Below, in pieces: positions 22,794-36,706 of a DNA stretch of 64,000 nucleotides (positions are counted from its first letter, which is position 1; every line of letters starts with the position of its first letter). The stretch is from NCBI GenBank assembly GCA_013400115.1, contig VXBP01003652.1, forward strand, positions 1,365,698 through 1,429,697. Reading direction: 5' to 3'. This DNA comes from Rhinopomastus cyanomelas (taxonomy: Eukaryota > Chordata > Aves > Bucerotiformes > Rhinopomastidae). Under the pieces are notes generated by a model. That model did no database searches and had not been told where the DNA came from. It saw only the letters and a list, made by a program, of their open reading frames with translations. A program made the position numbers and the translations under genes.

Positions 22794-25700
22794 ATGGAGA
22801 GATACGAGGTGCTGCCCGTGAGGCTTATCCCTGTCTAGCAGGAAGTGGGTGCCTGTGGCGTCACAGGGGTGTTGGTGGTGCTGGGGATGTTTGTAGGTCT
22901 TCAGAGGGATGTGGTTGGCTCTGTGGGGTTTGTGGTTCTGGGGAGGGCTGGGTATTGGGCCTTGGGGGAGTAAGTGGCTCTGAGGAAAGGGCCTGTTTGA
23001 TCCCAAGGAGGGAAGTGCTGGGGTGTGAATGGCCCTGGGGAGTGGAGGTGTTTGTTTCATCAGGGAGGATAAATACCCCCAAGGAAAGGGTGGCTGTGTA
23101 CCTACAGAGAGTTGGGGTGCAGATGGTGAGCTGGGCTTGTATGGAGGATGTCTGGGGGAAAGTGGTTTGAAGTTTTTGAACAAGTGCATCATTGTCTCTT
23201 CTGTGTCCCCCAGGTGCTGGAGCAGCTTCAGCCTGGGGCACTGGGCACTGTTCTGGTCACTAAACTGAAAACAGAAGAGAGTGTAGAGAAAAAGTGCATA
23301 ATAAAGCAGGTGAGAAAGTGGTTGCTAGGAAAACGAGTTTGTTAGCATGGCTGCCATCTCCATGGGCCCTTCTAACAGTAACAAAGACTGTGTTAAGGCA
23401 GCTTGGCCTCTGGGTCAGTGCAGACTTATGTCCCTGTGCTGCTGTTTTGGAAACAGGAAAGTTCAGATCAGTTACTAGAACGCTTTGGTTAAAAGCAGAG
23501 GAGTAAAAGGAGAAGAGAACAGTCTGTTTAGGTCCATCTAGGGTGTTTTCACATTAGCATCCTACTACTTTGATAGTGCAGAAGGACTGTCTAGCTGTCA
23601 CAGATTAATTTAAAACAGTTTCTGGCCATCTCCCAGCAGCAAGACTTCTCCAAACATTAGAGTCGGAGTTATCATTGAAAGTTTAAGCCAAATCATACAG
23701 AACTTGTCGTTTCAGTCACCACAGTAGGATTGTTCAAGTTTGCTTGTCTTTTTATTACAATCTTATCCTTGTCTTTTCCTTGGTGCAGGTTGAATGCATT
23801 GACACATGGCAAGCAAACAAGGCCTTGGAGGAGGTATCAGTGCAGTCTTTCTTTACTGCTTTACTTACAAGCACCCAAGTCTTAACAGAGCAAGGTTTTT
23901 TTATCTAAAATGATTAGTTAACTAAATAGTAGGGATGTAAATCAGGTACATAGATCTGAGGAGTGTTCTCCCTGTTCTCTACGTGAGCTCAGGCTGGAAT
24001 GTTTTATTAACTGTTATTATATCTGAATATCTAGATTCAAGTGGGCAGTTGCTCTCTGATGTAGTCCTTTTTCAGAGATGAAAATATATAATCAATAGCT
24101 CCATTTCTAGTTAATTTCTTTTATATATTCATTTCTCATAGGTGAATGCTTTTTGATGTGAATGATGTGACTGTTTTGTTGTATTTTTTGTGCCAACTTG
24201 TTCTGGTGCCTTGAATAAGACATAGTACCAGAAATACTGTTAAAATACCAAATTCTATCTCAGCAGAATGTGTGGCACAGCACATAATGAATTAGTCTCA
24301 CAGTGTCCAGTGTGCATGACATCTGTGGTTGTGAGTGAGTGGGAATTCATGTTTGCACAGATGCTTCTTCCTACTCAAGAGAGGTGACCTCTTTATGTAC
24401 TGAGACTAGTTTTACTGATGAAGTTTGATCCAGTTTTTCTGCTGATGTGTGTGTCTATTGAAATAAATGCAAGCTGGGAGCTTGGCTCTTTATAGTTTCT
24501 GTTGTGTCTGCACAGCCACAAGCACAATGATAGGAGGGCAAGTTGAAGTCTTGTTACCTTTAACATTATTAGCAAATTAGCTTAAGTAATGGGAATTGTT
24601 AGAGCCCTACATGGAAACCAGTCTCAAGGAGACAAGCATCTTGCTAGTGTCATCGCATTCCCTGCAGCTCAGGCTCATAGGGTTTACTGAAAATAATGGC
24701 TAGGATAGAAGAATTCTTGTGGTTTTCATATTCTAAGGTATGTTTTCGTATCTGGATGTTAAGAACTGAGAAAGAGGTTGCTTAGATATCATGTCCCTAA
24801 GGATCAGTTGGTATTCTGAAATTTCATAAGGCTGTTGGTAGAGAATTACATTAAGTCTTAGTGAGAGATTTCCCCTGTCTTGACACTTGTGCCTGCAAAC
24901 ACATAACAGCACTTGCACACTGAAAGGATTTGGTCTGGCATGTGACAGTCAGGAACTGGCTTAGGGTGTTGTTTGAGATCCTGTTAATGGAAAAGACTGT
25001 AGCTATATAAAGTTTTCTCTGTGTTTTTTATTCTGTGCAGGCAATGGATTTGCTAAAACTACATCATTCAAACATCTGCATTTATGAGGAATTGTTTATG
25101 ACTTGGGATAACGAGGTGAGAATGAAATAGTATTGCTTCAACTGGAACACATGGTTAATGCTGAAGGCATTGCTGTAGGTGTAAACTTGGCATCATTGAT
25201 GTAAGATGCTGAAAAATGCAATAATTTGATTTGAAACAGGCCTGCTTGTTAACTCCAGAATGAAGATGCTGAAAAGGCGTGAAGCTGTAGTGATTGGAGT
25301 CTGTCTTAGCACAGTATCACACACTGACTCCAGACTCCGATGTGAATCGGTGTGCAGTGGTGATTTTCAGGTGTGCATGAAAACCCTCTTACAGGAGGCT
25401 GTAGGAAGCTGAAAGCCCTGACTTGTGGATTTCATTCAGTGATGAGGTGAAACTTGTGTTGATGATGTGGCCAAGAAGGCCAGTGGGTGGATCAGAAGCA
25501 GGTGGTTAGCCAATCGAGAGAAGTTTTCCTCCCCATCTGCTCTGCCCTGGTGAGACCACATCTGGAATCTTGTGTCCAGTTCTGGGTCCATCAGTTCCAG
25601 AAGGGCGCAGAACAGCCGGAGAGAGTCCAGCGCAGAGTCACAGAGTTGATGAAGGGAGGGGAGCATCTCCCTGATGAGAAAAGGCTGAGGGAGCTGGGGC

Positions 25701-28700
25701 TCTTTAGCTTGGAGAGATAAAGACTGAGGGGTGACCTCATTAATGTTGATAAATACGCAAAGGCTGGGTGTCAAGAGGATGGAGCCAGGATCTGCTCAGT
25801 GTCATCCAATGATAGGATAAGGGGCAATGGGTGTGATCTGGAACAGAGGAGGTTCCACATCAATAAGAGAAGGAACTTCTTCACGATGAGGATGACAGAG
25901 CCCTGGAAGGAGTTGCCCGGAGAGTCTCCTTCTCTGGACACATTTAAAACCTGCCTGGACATGTTCCTATGTGACTGGGTCTAGGGGATCCTGCTGTGGC
26001 AGGGGAATTGGACTGGATGACCTTTTAAGGTCCCTTCCAATCCCTAATGTTCTGTGATTCTGTGGTTCTGTTTGGTACTCCTTGTTTTAAAAAAATAATA
26101 ATAAACTATGTATTTAATAACATAAAGTAAATATTGTCTCCTTTGTGGAACACTAACCATCTTGGAAAAAACCTTAGGATTGGTGAAAACCTACCTACCA
26201 CTTTAGCCACGTGCTTGGTTTGAGATTTCTTACTGGATATGTTATTACCTGCAAACAATGAGACAGTTTTGGTGTGATCTTCTGTTACAGATGTCATCTA
26301 TCTTGCTTTGTCTGGTAATGCATCACTCGGGCCACAGAGATCTTTCATCTTTAATCAAGGAAAAAAGGCAGAAGTCAGAAAAAATAGCAAACAAGGTAAA
26401 AAAAAGTAGACAAGAGGCACTGGGCTGAACTGACAGAGCTTCACTGCTTTTGTATTTCTTCCTATTAAAGTTCTCCCTAAAATCTTCAAAGCACAGTATT
26501 TTGCTGAAGGGTGGTTTTTGGGAGCCAAATCTTCAAAAGATTATTTGGGATTTATTCCCTTGATGTTACGCTTTCATGTATATTCCCCTCAATAGGTGAT
26601 TCTGAAGTTCCTGGGACAGATGGTGGATGCTTTGTTTTATATACATAGGCAAAATATTTTCCACAGGTGAGTGGAAATCTTGTTGTCTTTGGTAGTCATT
26701 GTCCTTAGCAGATGCTTATTTGACTCGGCTGCTTCAGAAGGGGGAACAGTAGAGATTCTGGATTTCATGTGCAGCTTAGTTTCCTGTGATTTCCTGTTCA
26801 AATAAATTTGGATTATCACAAGTTTTAAAGCTTTTCATAGTAAAGGAATCAAATTGTATTTCAGTTGATTTTTTCACTTCTTTATTAAAACTCAACCAAA
26901 CAAAAACCCCAAACTCCTCACCACCACCCCACCTATCCTCCCCAAAAAACCCCTAAAGCCTCTGTGTAAAGATGCAGGGAGCCTGTTTTAATGGGTCATT
27001 AGACTTTGCTTTCACGCTGATGCATAATTATTTGCATTGCAGAAATATTAAGCCATCAAACATCCTTGTGACTGGTGAAGCATCCTTCATGCTTAGCGAC
27101 TTCAGTACAGAAACTCTTATGACAGATGAGATGAAATGGAAAATACGAGTAGAAGAAAGTAGATATTTGTTTTACCTTTTCCACTTAACTGAGTATCTCT
27201 TTAATGTTGGATATTTTTAGTCTGCAGAGAAAATTCAAAGGGAAAAATTCTCTTCCCCTTCTTTGTGCTGTCTTGTCTTCTAAAGTATGAACGGGATATT
27301 CTAGGCAGCTGCCTGCAGAATTCATTGGGTTCACACTTGAAAACTATTGACATGTCTATCTCAGAACTACAGCTGGGATCTTTTTTATCTTGATACACAC
27401 ATCCTAGCCAATTGTTCCTTAATTACAGTGTTTTGTAGCATCCTGTGCTGTATCACAGGTAAAAAATGACTAATCTATGCAGAATCTCTCAACTATTTTT
27501 AGACTGAAAACAATTGCCTGCAGTTCATGCATGTAAGAGAAAACTGTGTTATTGCTGACAGTGTTACCATAGGATTCTTATTTCCACAGGCAGCAAGTCT
27601 TGGATGGCTCCAGAGACATTGGTTTTCTCTTTTACTGAGAAATGTGACATTTGGTCTCTGGGCTGTGTTCTGCTTGACATGGCGACCTGCTTCATTCTGA
27701 ATGTATGTGAGAATGTTCTGGTATAGATTTAAAATCTCATGAACCCACCGGAGTGCCTCTGAGTGTGTGAAAGCCCCACTGATGGGCAGAAGAGCTTTAC
27801 AGCTTTACTCTTTACAGGCAGAAGAGGTAACTTCATTACTGCAGGATATTAGGCAGGATACCAGCTGTCTTGAGGGAGTCCTGACGCTAATGCAAAGTGA
27901 AGACAGCAACTCCTTGCCTTTATCTTCAATTCTATTTATGATGCTGCAGATCCAGCCAAGCATGAGACCCTCAGCAGAGTGAGTTCTGCATCCTTAGCCT
28001 TTATTATTTTTCATCCTACGCCCCACCTACCTGCACAAAGATGGGGAATATTAGCTACTGCTTGAAAGAGATTGAGTCAAGGTTGTTGATCTTACTGCCT
28101 TGACAAGGTGAGTTATTAAAATCAAAGCCACGGTGTTCATTCAGAAGTGGGCATTCAGAAGTGTGTAGGTGTCCTTTTGAAGCGTTACACTATAAAATTG
28201 GGTCGTGTACCATTTGACAAGTCATTAACTTGACGCTGAAGCCTGCCTTGCTCAGTGTGAGCTCTTTCATTAGCCATTTGGAAGTAAATTGTTGAAGTTC
28301 TGTTAAAAATAATCCAGTCTTCAAAGAAGAATGATTAGCTTTTTATATCAAAAGGGAACAAAGAAGTTTTTCTTCTGTAACTTACTGGTTCTAACTTACT
28401 GGTACTACTTTTGTCTTGTAATTCTAGGGATCTGACTGAGTTTCCATTTATTAAAGAATGCCTGACTGTTGCTGGTGCCTCTTCAGTAAAACCAAACAAG
28501 TCTTTGCCTCCCAAAATAATAGATGTGCTCCTTGAGGGAGGAATTGAAAGTGTTCTAGGTAATAAGGAAAAGTAGATCAGTGGTGGTTTTCATAGGAGAT
28601 AAACCTATGTGTTTTCCAGTCAGCCTGTATTTTACTTGAATTAATAATTCCTTATGGTTATTTTTCTTATGAGGAAAGGCTGAGGGAGCTGTGTCTCTTT

Positions 28701-31700
28701 AGCTTGGAGAAAAGGAGACTGAGGGGCTGACCCTGTTAATGTTTATAAATATGTGAAGGGTGGGTGTCAGGAGGATGGAGCCAGGCTCTGCTCAGGGGCA
28801 CCCAGTGATAGGATAAGGGGTAATAAGTGTGATCTGGAACAGAGGAGGTTCCACACCAATCTGAGAAGGAACCTCTTCCAGGTGGGGGTGACAGAGCACT
28901 GGAAGGGGCTGCCCAGGGGGGTTGTGGAGTCTCCTTCTCTGGAAATGTTTCAAACCCATCAGGACATGCTCCCGTGTGACTGGATCCAGGGGATCCTGCT
29001 GTGGCAGGGGGATTGGACTGGATGATCTTTTGAGGTCCCTTCCAGTCCCCAGTGTTCTGTGAATCATTGGACATCTGTTTTACTGGAAATAAAATGGGAT
29101 GCTGTTTGGAGGAAGGATCACAGTGTGGCCTTATCTATAACCTCACCAGAATACCAGCCATACCTAGTACACAAGTTAAATGGGGGTCAGAGATTTGTCA
29201 AGTTCCACTTATTTTTGTCCGGCTTCTAGCATATTTGCTAATTTATGCCAATAAAGGATCTGTTCTGGTATTTTTCCTTCTAAATAGGAAGATCTTAAAG
29301 TGAAAAAAGGTTCTGGAATAATATATTTAAGGCCCCTACCTCTACTTCGATTTAATATTCAAACAGAAAATACAAAGCCAAGTGCACTGATTAGACAGAT
29401 GAATCATAACAGTCTGTAATTAAATGTTTGGTGCTTTAGAGAAATTGTTTTCAACGATCACAAATCATGTTCTTTTCATGTGTATGAATTCACATCTTGC
29501 ACAAAATGAAAATGGAAGTGTTTTTGTAAGTGTTTGTATTGAATTTTCTTGCTTTCTGCAGAATTCATGCAGGCATTCTGGGGTATAGAAGCAGCTCAGG
29601 CTAAAGCCTTTCAGCGCCTTGCCAGCTTTGTCAGACAGAACAGGGGTAAGCCACTACCAGTAACAAATTGGTTTTAATTAACTTATCCAGCTCTTTCCTT
29701 ACCTTTTGAGATAATAGGAAGGAAAAAAGATGGTGACAGAAAATCAGAATTAAATTGTTCTTTCTCAAATCCTTATTTCTAGAACGTTGTAATAGAGCAC
29801 TGGAAGGGGCTGACCAGGGAGGTTGTGGAGTCTTTTTCTCTGGAGATGTTTAAAACCCGCCTGGATATGTTCCTGTGTGACTGGATCTAGGGGATCCTGC
29901 TGTGGCAGGAGCATTGGACTAGATGATCTTTGAAGGTCCCTTCCAGTCCCTAATGTTCTGTGAATCTCTGAAACCACTGCTTGATGTGATTGTGTTGGTG
30001 CTTGTTTTGCAAATGCTTTTGTCGAACAGCAGAGGTATTTTAGTGGGTAAGAAATGCTTTGGTTATAGATAAAACAGATGGATCTTCATGATTCTTGTTC
30101 AGTCCTGGGGACAGCAGTTCAGGGCTGTGCACACATCTGACTGACTTGGTTTTGGCATGTCTGTTTCACAGCTCATGTCTTTGAATGGACTCAAAATCGG
30201 TCCCTATAAACCATCTGGTTGTTCCTGGTGTTTTATCTCATATTTGTGGCTTCACTGAATAGCTGTGTTAGCTCTTCCAAAGCTCAAAGCCTTCCTAGAA
30301 CAGGAGGACCTGGTGAAATAATTTTCTCTGAGTGTGTTCTGAAATGGGTTTGTGCTTACGCAGTGTTTTGCCCCCGACTTGCGACATGACCAGTGAACAA
30401 AGTCAGTGTGACTTAGGGAGGATCATGTTGGCTACACTCAGCTTGCACAGCCTTGCACCTGTCCTTAGAGACAATTCCTACAGAATTCACTTTGTTGTTC
30501 TATCTGTACTTGCATTTTGTTCTCTTTTTTTTGAGAATGTTGTCTGCCCTTGTCGCATCATCCACAGGGGCTCAGATCTGTTTGAAACTGGAACTCTTGT
30601 GATTTGGAGTATCATACCCCCTAAGCATTCTAAGCTGTAATGTCTCAATTTCTTTCCCCTGCAGCTTTGCCTTATCTGTCTCAATTTGTGGAATTGATCA
30701 CTTTTGCCATGAAGACTCACACAGATTCTCTCCAGTTACAACTAGATGGTTGCAGTTTATTGCTTGAAATCCTTAGTCAAGGTACAGCTCTAAGATTTCC
30801 AGCTTATTCTGGGTAATGCAGCGTCTGTCCTCACATTAGCTCCAGCAGACCAAGTATAAAATGGGCTCAATAATGAGTTTAGGGGATAAATTTAAAGTAA
30901 TAGAGGCATTTAACACCTGGTAATGATACAAGCTTAACACTACAAAGCATTTTAGTAAAACTAAAGCAGCTTTAGGATGCATAGTGTGGAGAAAAGGAGA
31001 CTGAGGGGTGACCTCATGAATGTTGATAAATATGTGAAGGGTGGGTGCCAGGAGGATGGAGCCAGGTTCTGCTCAGTGGCATCCAATGGTAGGACAACAG
31101 GCAATGGGTATGAGCAGGAAGAGAGGAGGTTCCACATCAATATTGGAAGGAACTTCTTGGTAGTGAGGGTGACAGAGCACTGGAAAAGGGGCTGCCCCAG
31201 GGGGCTTATGTGGAGCCTCCTTCTCTGGAGGCGTTTAAAACCCGCCTGGATGTATTCCTGTGCAACTGGATCTAGGTGATCCTGCTGTGGCAGGGGGACT
31301 GGACTGGATGATCTTTTGAGGTCCCTTCCAATCCCTGATGTTCTGTGATTCTGTGTAATTGAATATTTTACTTATGTGGACAGTAGGGGAGTTCAAACTT
31401 CATTTGAAGCCACTGAAGTCTTTGTTGTCATCAAATTTTTGCTACTTCTGACAGCTCTAGAACAAGATGTGGTGATGAACCTGGATGAGCATGTGATCAG
31501 CAATCTATTAGACACAGTGAGGAAACACTCTGAAAATGAAGATCTACTTTCTTTGGTCTGCACTGTGTTGATGATGATTTCAGCCAGTGGTGGGTGATCT
31601 TGTTTGTTTCTGAGGAATATTCATGTATTTTAACTTCTATAGTCTAATTCAAGATACAGTGCAGAGCCCATGACTCCACTGAGATGTAGATATATCACAA

Positions 31701-34700
31701 TAGCCAGTATTGGTTTAACAGCAGTAATACTGACTAGATGTTGGTAAGACTGTGACTTGATCTAGGGGATCCTGCTGTGGCAGGGGGATTGGACTGGATG
31801 ATCTTTTGAGGTCCCTTCCAATCCATAATGTTTCTGTGATTCATTAAAGTGTAAGATAACTCTGGCAAGGCTTCAGATACCTACAGAATAGTATCTGCTA
31901 GAGCATTCCCATATTTCATCTTGTTTTGGAGACAAGTACAAACTGCACAGAGAAGTGCTTGGGAAACTGAGGATGTGGAACCTGAGTTCTATTTCCAGCT
32001 GTTCCATGGTGAATTGCAAAACATTCTAAGTGCTTTAGTTTTTTTCCCTGAGGTTGTAACTACTAAATACTTGTGTTTTTAATTTGTTTTCAGTGTCAGT
32101 TCAGTAGTCATCAGAAGACTTTTTTTAGAAGGTTACAGAAGGATTTTAGCAGCAAGGAGGCAGTTTTTATAAATAATAGAAGGCACAGTGTTGTACACAA
32201 ACACACTTGCCAGCTAAGACCAAGCTCTTCTAATATGTATTTCTAATTCTGAAGGTGAGGTATTGAATTGCCAACATCACCATCATTAAAAAAGTCATTT
32301 ATACCCTCTGGGTTCCTTTTCTGCTCTGTAAGGCTTGACAGACAGCCATTTGGAAGGGTCACTTGTGCTCAGCTCTGTGCTTGAGTGTTTGTTAAAGTCT
32401 GATTTTTTTCTTTTGTCCAGTTGGTGGTGTCACGTTACTGGTTTATTGCTGTTTAAATGTACTTAGCACTGCTGTCTGATGGAAAGACAGCCAGTGAGAC
32501 AAATATACCAGATTCTACAGAATTTATCTCTGATTTTGCAGAAGTTGCTGCAGAGAATCTGAGGAAAGTTGGAGCAATTCCAGACCTCCTGTCAATTTTA
32601 AGAAATTTCCTTCATAATGAAAAGATCTGTCTCCCCTGCTGTGGAGTTCTCTGGAGCTTGGCTTCGAGTGGTAAGTTGAACACAGCAAGTATTGTGCCTT
32701 GGGCTCATGTGACTGAAAGGCAGCAGGTATTGTCCTTGATTGTGCTCAGACATCTCTGCTGCTGGCACTGGAGTTTTCTTCCATTCTGGAGAGGTGTCTC
32801 CACAGCATCAGTGATTCAGAATTAAATGAGAGACCTAAAAACTAGTGCAGACTTTGTAGCAACCCTTTTGGGGATAAGGTGTCAAAGTAAAGCTTTCACA
32901 GTTCAGGCCAAGAGATGGCTTATGAGCAGAGTGTCAGGATTAAAAGGGTTCATGCAGTTTCTGGTTTGTCAATCATGAGGGTTTGCTCTGCTCCTAGCAG
33001 AGGGAGTGCAGTACAAACAGCATATTCGATTACGGAACAGAATAGCATTTGGAATTAAAAGCATCTTATTTCTTTGCCTCTCACTTCTCCTGGCAGCGCT
33101 GGACTAAATCTTGGAAGCCTCCTGGAGACTTGCTTTTTCAAAAGAAATGCCCTTAGCAAGGCAGTGTGTGCTTTTCCTCATTGCCTTAGAATTAAATCAG
33201 CATCACCCCTGTGGTGCTGGAGAGCCGTGGCTGACCGCTGGAGCTCACATATTCTGACACCATGCTAGGAGGTTTTTTAAGGGGGTTTTCTGTGGCATTC
33301 TCATGTGCAGGTGTGTGGTGTTCTGATCAAGTCCCTCTGTGCAACAAGTCACCCATTTGATTTACATGATCAGCTAAATATCCATCCTACAGACTGCTCT
33401 GGTGAAAGGTGTCTCCAAAACCTCCCTGATTGTTGGAGGTTTTACGCTGCAATCCCCATTTCTCTTTGCAATGACGACACTACTTCCTGGAGAAGTTCAG
33501 CTCTTCTACAAGAACCACTACTGTAAAATTTGATTTGTTCTTGTACACTTGAAGTTCTTTCCCTCTGCTGTTGTCCATACTAAAATAGTTGTGCTACTCT
33601 GATGCCATCACCTGTTAATGTTTTACTGATAGAATTTGACATGCAATGTGTTTATGGATCAAATAATACTGTAACTGATGCATTTCCTTTTCCTCATGGT
33701 GATTCAGATAATATAGACCAAGCATTGCTGAAGAGCGCTGTCCCCGTTACCTCTGCTGTCCTTCAAGAGCATCTCCAGAATGGACCAGTCACTGAGTCTG
33801 CTTGCTCAGCTCTGTGGGCATTGTCACTCCAAGGTGTGTTTTTTCCCAGTCTCCTTGTCCTCTTCTCACAGAAGAGGCTCTAACACCAAACATCTGTCTG
33901 TGATGATCCCTGAAACACAGGCTGCTTGGCCTTAGCAGGCTCTGCAGATGGCAGCAGAGTTAGGAACTTGCAGCCTCGTTAACCAGTGCTCCTGCACTTG
34001 CTCTCTAACACTCCCTAATGAAGCTATTTTTGATGACCTGTAGCAATTACATAACTAGCAGCTGCAGATGGGCACTGTAGCTTTAGGCAGCGACGAGAGT
34101 TGTGTTGTTCAGAGCACTATGGCTTAGCTGTTAATACTGAGACTCCCATTTGTTTTGCTCCTTTGAACACAGCATTAGTGTTGTGCAGCACAGGCTGGGA
34201 GGGCTGATGCTACTTGCTTTCTACATTTGGAACAATATTTCTGATTAAAAAAAACTGCACTATGCAGTACTACTCTGCCTCATTTCTTAGTCACGTGAGG
34301 GTATTGCCATATGTTTAGCTGCTGTCCCGTGCTTAATCCACTGTTCCACTGGGAAGCGCTGCCTAAAACATTCTGCAATCTCATTTCTAGGAATGGGCAG
34401 AGTATTCAGCATTCTGTTCCTTTTGGTTTTGAGAATGAAAAGGAATCTTGACATAGAAGTTGTATCTGAAATCTTAGACCCCTGGATCAACTCATGACAA
34501 GCCTTTACTGGGCCTTTTTTACAGCCACACAGGTTTTCACACAACCACAGAATTATCGAGGCTGATAAAGACCTCTGAGCTTGTCCAGCCCAGCCCATGA
34601 CCTAACATCACAACAATCATCTGGACCCTGGCACTAAGTGCCACAGCCAGTCTGGTCTTAAACACCTCCAGGGATGGGGACTCCACCACTGCCTTGAGCA

Positions 34701-36706
34701 GTCCATTCCAGGGTCTGATCACACTTTCCATGAGGAAGTGCTCTCTAATATCCAAGCTAACCCTTCCCTGGCAGCTTCAAGCCATCACCTCTTGTCCTGT
34801 CACTAATTCTCTGGGAGAAGAGCCTGACCCTCACCTGACTACAACCTCTCTTCAGGTAGCTGTAGAGAGGGAGACTGTCCCCCCGAGGCTCCTCTTCTCC
34901 AGGCTAAACACGCACAGCTCCCTCAGCCTCTCATCAGACTTTCCCTCCAGTCACCTCATGCTTTAACTCTTACCACATAGTAGAAACAAGAGGAAGAAGC
35001 CAAAATGCTTAGGAGTGTTTTAAAGACTTTTTAGTACATTGCAGTTTGGGGTGTTTATGTGCTTTGTTTTTAAAGGTTGTTTGACTGAGAATGACTACGA
35101 ACCCACAACTGCGCTTCTGCTGGATGCACTCAGGATGAACCTAGAAAGACCAGTGCTGGTGAAGACTGTCTGCCGGGCGTTAGCAAGCCTTCTGCGGCTG
35201 TCTGGTAACGCTCAATGATTTTCTTTTTTATTATTAATAGCAAATCAGCTCAGCAGTGGGTGTTTGTGTGGTTCAAGAGTTCACGGTAGGATTGGGAAAT
35301 GACACCAGCTGTCCTGAGTTAATCTTCCCCTCCTGCAGGACTGGAAGGGGAAATAATAAAACTGGAGGTGTGAATTTTTTTTGGTCCCAGCATGGATGTA
35401 TGAGAAGCATCAGATCAGCAGAGTTTCATCTATCAGTAACTTGAGTGTTTTGTTACTTATTCTACAATGAAGCTGGTTTAGCTGTGTAGAAGGGTAGAGC
35501 TCAATCACTGTGAAAACAAACATCAAAGCATTGCTTCTGCCATGCACAAGTGTCAGTGCATGTATGGCTGCCTTCTTGTTGCCAAATAAGCTTCAGAGTA
35601 GCTTTTGGGAAGGCTGAAAATAGCTGGCATGGCTTCCTGGAAAAACACTACGTGTGTGTGTGTTAGCTGGAGCCTGGGGAGTGGATGGCAGGTAACACAG
35701 TCTGCAGTCACCAGCTAGCTCAGCAGTGCTTGTCTCCCTTTCAGAAATAGCAGCGCTGAGTTTTATAACTGATTCAAAAGGCAGTGGAATAAACCTGATC
35801 AAAGAAACCTGCCACCTTCACTTCAATGACCCAGAAGTGGTGGGAAGTATCTGTGTGCTGATGGATGAGATGGCTCAGTATGGTGAGTTGGAGGTGTTAC
35901 TTGTCCTGTCTCTTCCTCTCCTTTGCCCCTTAAAAGATGCTGAGGAGAACTGTGACAGCAGCTGCTCAGGGACATGTTAGTTGCTCTCAGGAATGACTTA
36001 TCTGAGAAAGGAGGATGAATTGGAACTGAGAGTTTATCCCACTTGTCCTTGAATGTGTCATTAACATTGTAACTTCATCTTCTTTTGCCTCATCCTTGTG
36101 TTGAACTGTCCCCTCCGCTCTCCTTTAACCCTTGCTGACATTGTGGGCAGTTCTAAGTTAACCTGTCGATTTCATTACAGATGATGTTGTGCTGGATATG
36201 GTGTCCCAGAAAATGGAGGAACTGCTGTTTGAAATAAAAAGCCACTTTCCATCTAGCATGGTAGGTAAAAGCCACTGTGGTAGTAATGAGTGGATGATTA
36301 GCACATCATTTCTGGCTATGGATTTTATCATTCTCAACCCTGGTCTAGGCGATCCTGCTCTGGCAGGGGTACTGGCCTGGATGATCTTTCAAGGTCCCTT
36401 CCAATCCCTAATGTTCTGTGATACACAGGGTGCAAATATACAGACATCCATTCCTTGCCACCTCACAGTATCCATTGGGATTATTTAAATCACAGCATTA
36501 GTATTCAGTCTGCTTTGGATTGTGCAGAGTCACACTCCAAATATGCTGAAAAAACTCACTTTAAAGCCTATGGTGGGCACAGTGGTTTTATTAACAAAAG
36601 GCTATAAAAATAAGTGAAGCCACAAGGTAATCTTTGTTTTCCTCATATTTCTGTCCAGGAGATAACGACCCTCGTGGATGCAACGCTTCTGAAACTGCCG
36701 AAGTAA
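22794..36706 (+). CDS. STKLD1: STKLD1 serine/threonine kinase-like (pseudokinase) with armadillo-like C-terminal half
   Basis: Nineteen exons: 22794-22817, 23214-23309, 23789-23833, 25041-25115, 26291-26395, 26596-26666, 27043-27158, 27590-27702, 27818-27978, 28428-28558, 29562-29645, 30665-30781, 31455-31589, 32542-32670, 33708-33833, 35076-35204, 35745-35882, 36181-36260, 36659-36706. Total 1923 bases, 640 aa (human about 680), all phases continuous. The kinase-like domain spans about residues 4-270. The glycine loop is degenerate (QPGALGTV), and the VAIK-type Lys39 is kept (CIIKQ). The catalytic loop reads HRNIKPSN (138-145) with Asn for the catalytic Asp, and DFG is DFS (158-160). SWMAPE and DIWSLG are kept. 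Residues about 310-630 are leucine-rich helices of ARM-repeat style. Function is poorly known; activity is unlikely. Confidence is lower for exons 1, 3 and 19, which are short. Confidence 0.92.
25465..26070 (+). mobile_element. CR1 LINE 3' fragment in STKLD1 intron 4
   Basis: Starts near TGTGGCCAAGAAGGCCAGTG and ends AATGTTCTGTGATTCTGTGG. About 600 bases, same strand as STKLD1. ORF2 C-terminal remnants are visible but broken. Confidence 0.9.
26881..26962 (+). repeat. A/C-rich low-complexity tract
   Basis: Purine-poor AAACAAAAACCCC / CACCACCACCCC sequence in STKLD1 intron 6, just upstream of exon 7. It is followed by a run of CCCCAAAAAACCCC. No other structure seen. Confidence 0.5.
28668..29066 (+). 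mobile_element. CR1 LINE 3' fragment in STKLD1 intron 10
   Basis: TATGAGGAAAGGCTGAGGGA through TCCAGTCCCCAGTGTTCTGT; about 400 bases, sense orientation. Confidence 0.9.
29790..29968 (+). mobile_element. CR1 LINE 3' fragment in STKLD1 intron 11
   Basis: TAGAGCACTGGAAGGGGCTG through CCCTAATGTTCTGTGAATC; about 180 bases. Confidence 0.9.
30985..31355 (+). mobile_element. CR1 LINE 3' fragment in STKLD1 intron 12
   Basis: GTGTGGAGAAAAGGAGACTG through TCCCTGATGTTCTGTGATTC. It ends exactly 100 bases before the exon 13 start at 31455. Confidence 0.9.
31751..31842 (+). mobile_element. CR1 terminal fragment in STKLD1 intron 13
   Basis: Only the last ~90 bases: TGTGACTTGATCTAGGGGAT through ATCCATAATGTTTCTGTGAT. 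Confidence 0.85.
34541..34962 (-). mobile_element. Inverted CR1 LINE fragment in STKLD1 intron 15
   Basis: Begins ACAACCACAGAATTATCGAG on the plus strand and runs to CTCCCTCAGCCTCTCATCAG. This is a CR1 subfamily with the AACACCTCCAGGGATGGGGA block, antisense to STKLD1. A minus-strand remnant FLMESVIRPWNGLL is visible. Confidence 0.85.
36341..36424 (+). mobile_element. CR1 terminal fragment in STKLD1 intron 18
   Basis: TGGTCTAGGCGATCCTGCTC through AATCCCTAATGTTCTGTGAT; about 85 bases. Confidence 0.85.
36587..36592 (-). terminator. REXO4: Candidate REXO4 polyadenylation signal, antisense within STKLD1 intron 18
   Basis: Plus-strand TTTATT reads AATAAA on the minus strand. I found no canonical AATAAA or ATTAAA on the minus strand between it and the REXO4 stop at 37268. 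If used, the REXO4 3' UTR would run antisense through STKLD1's last exon. A non-canonical upstream signal such as AATGAA near 37193 is the alternative. Confidence 0.35.
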
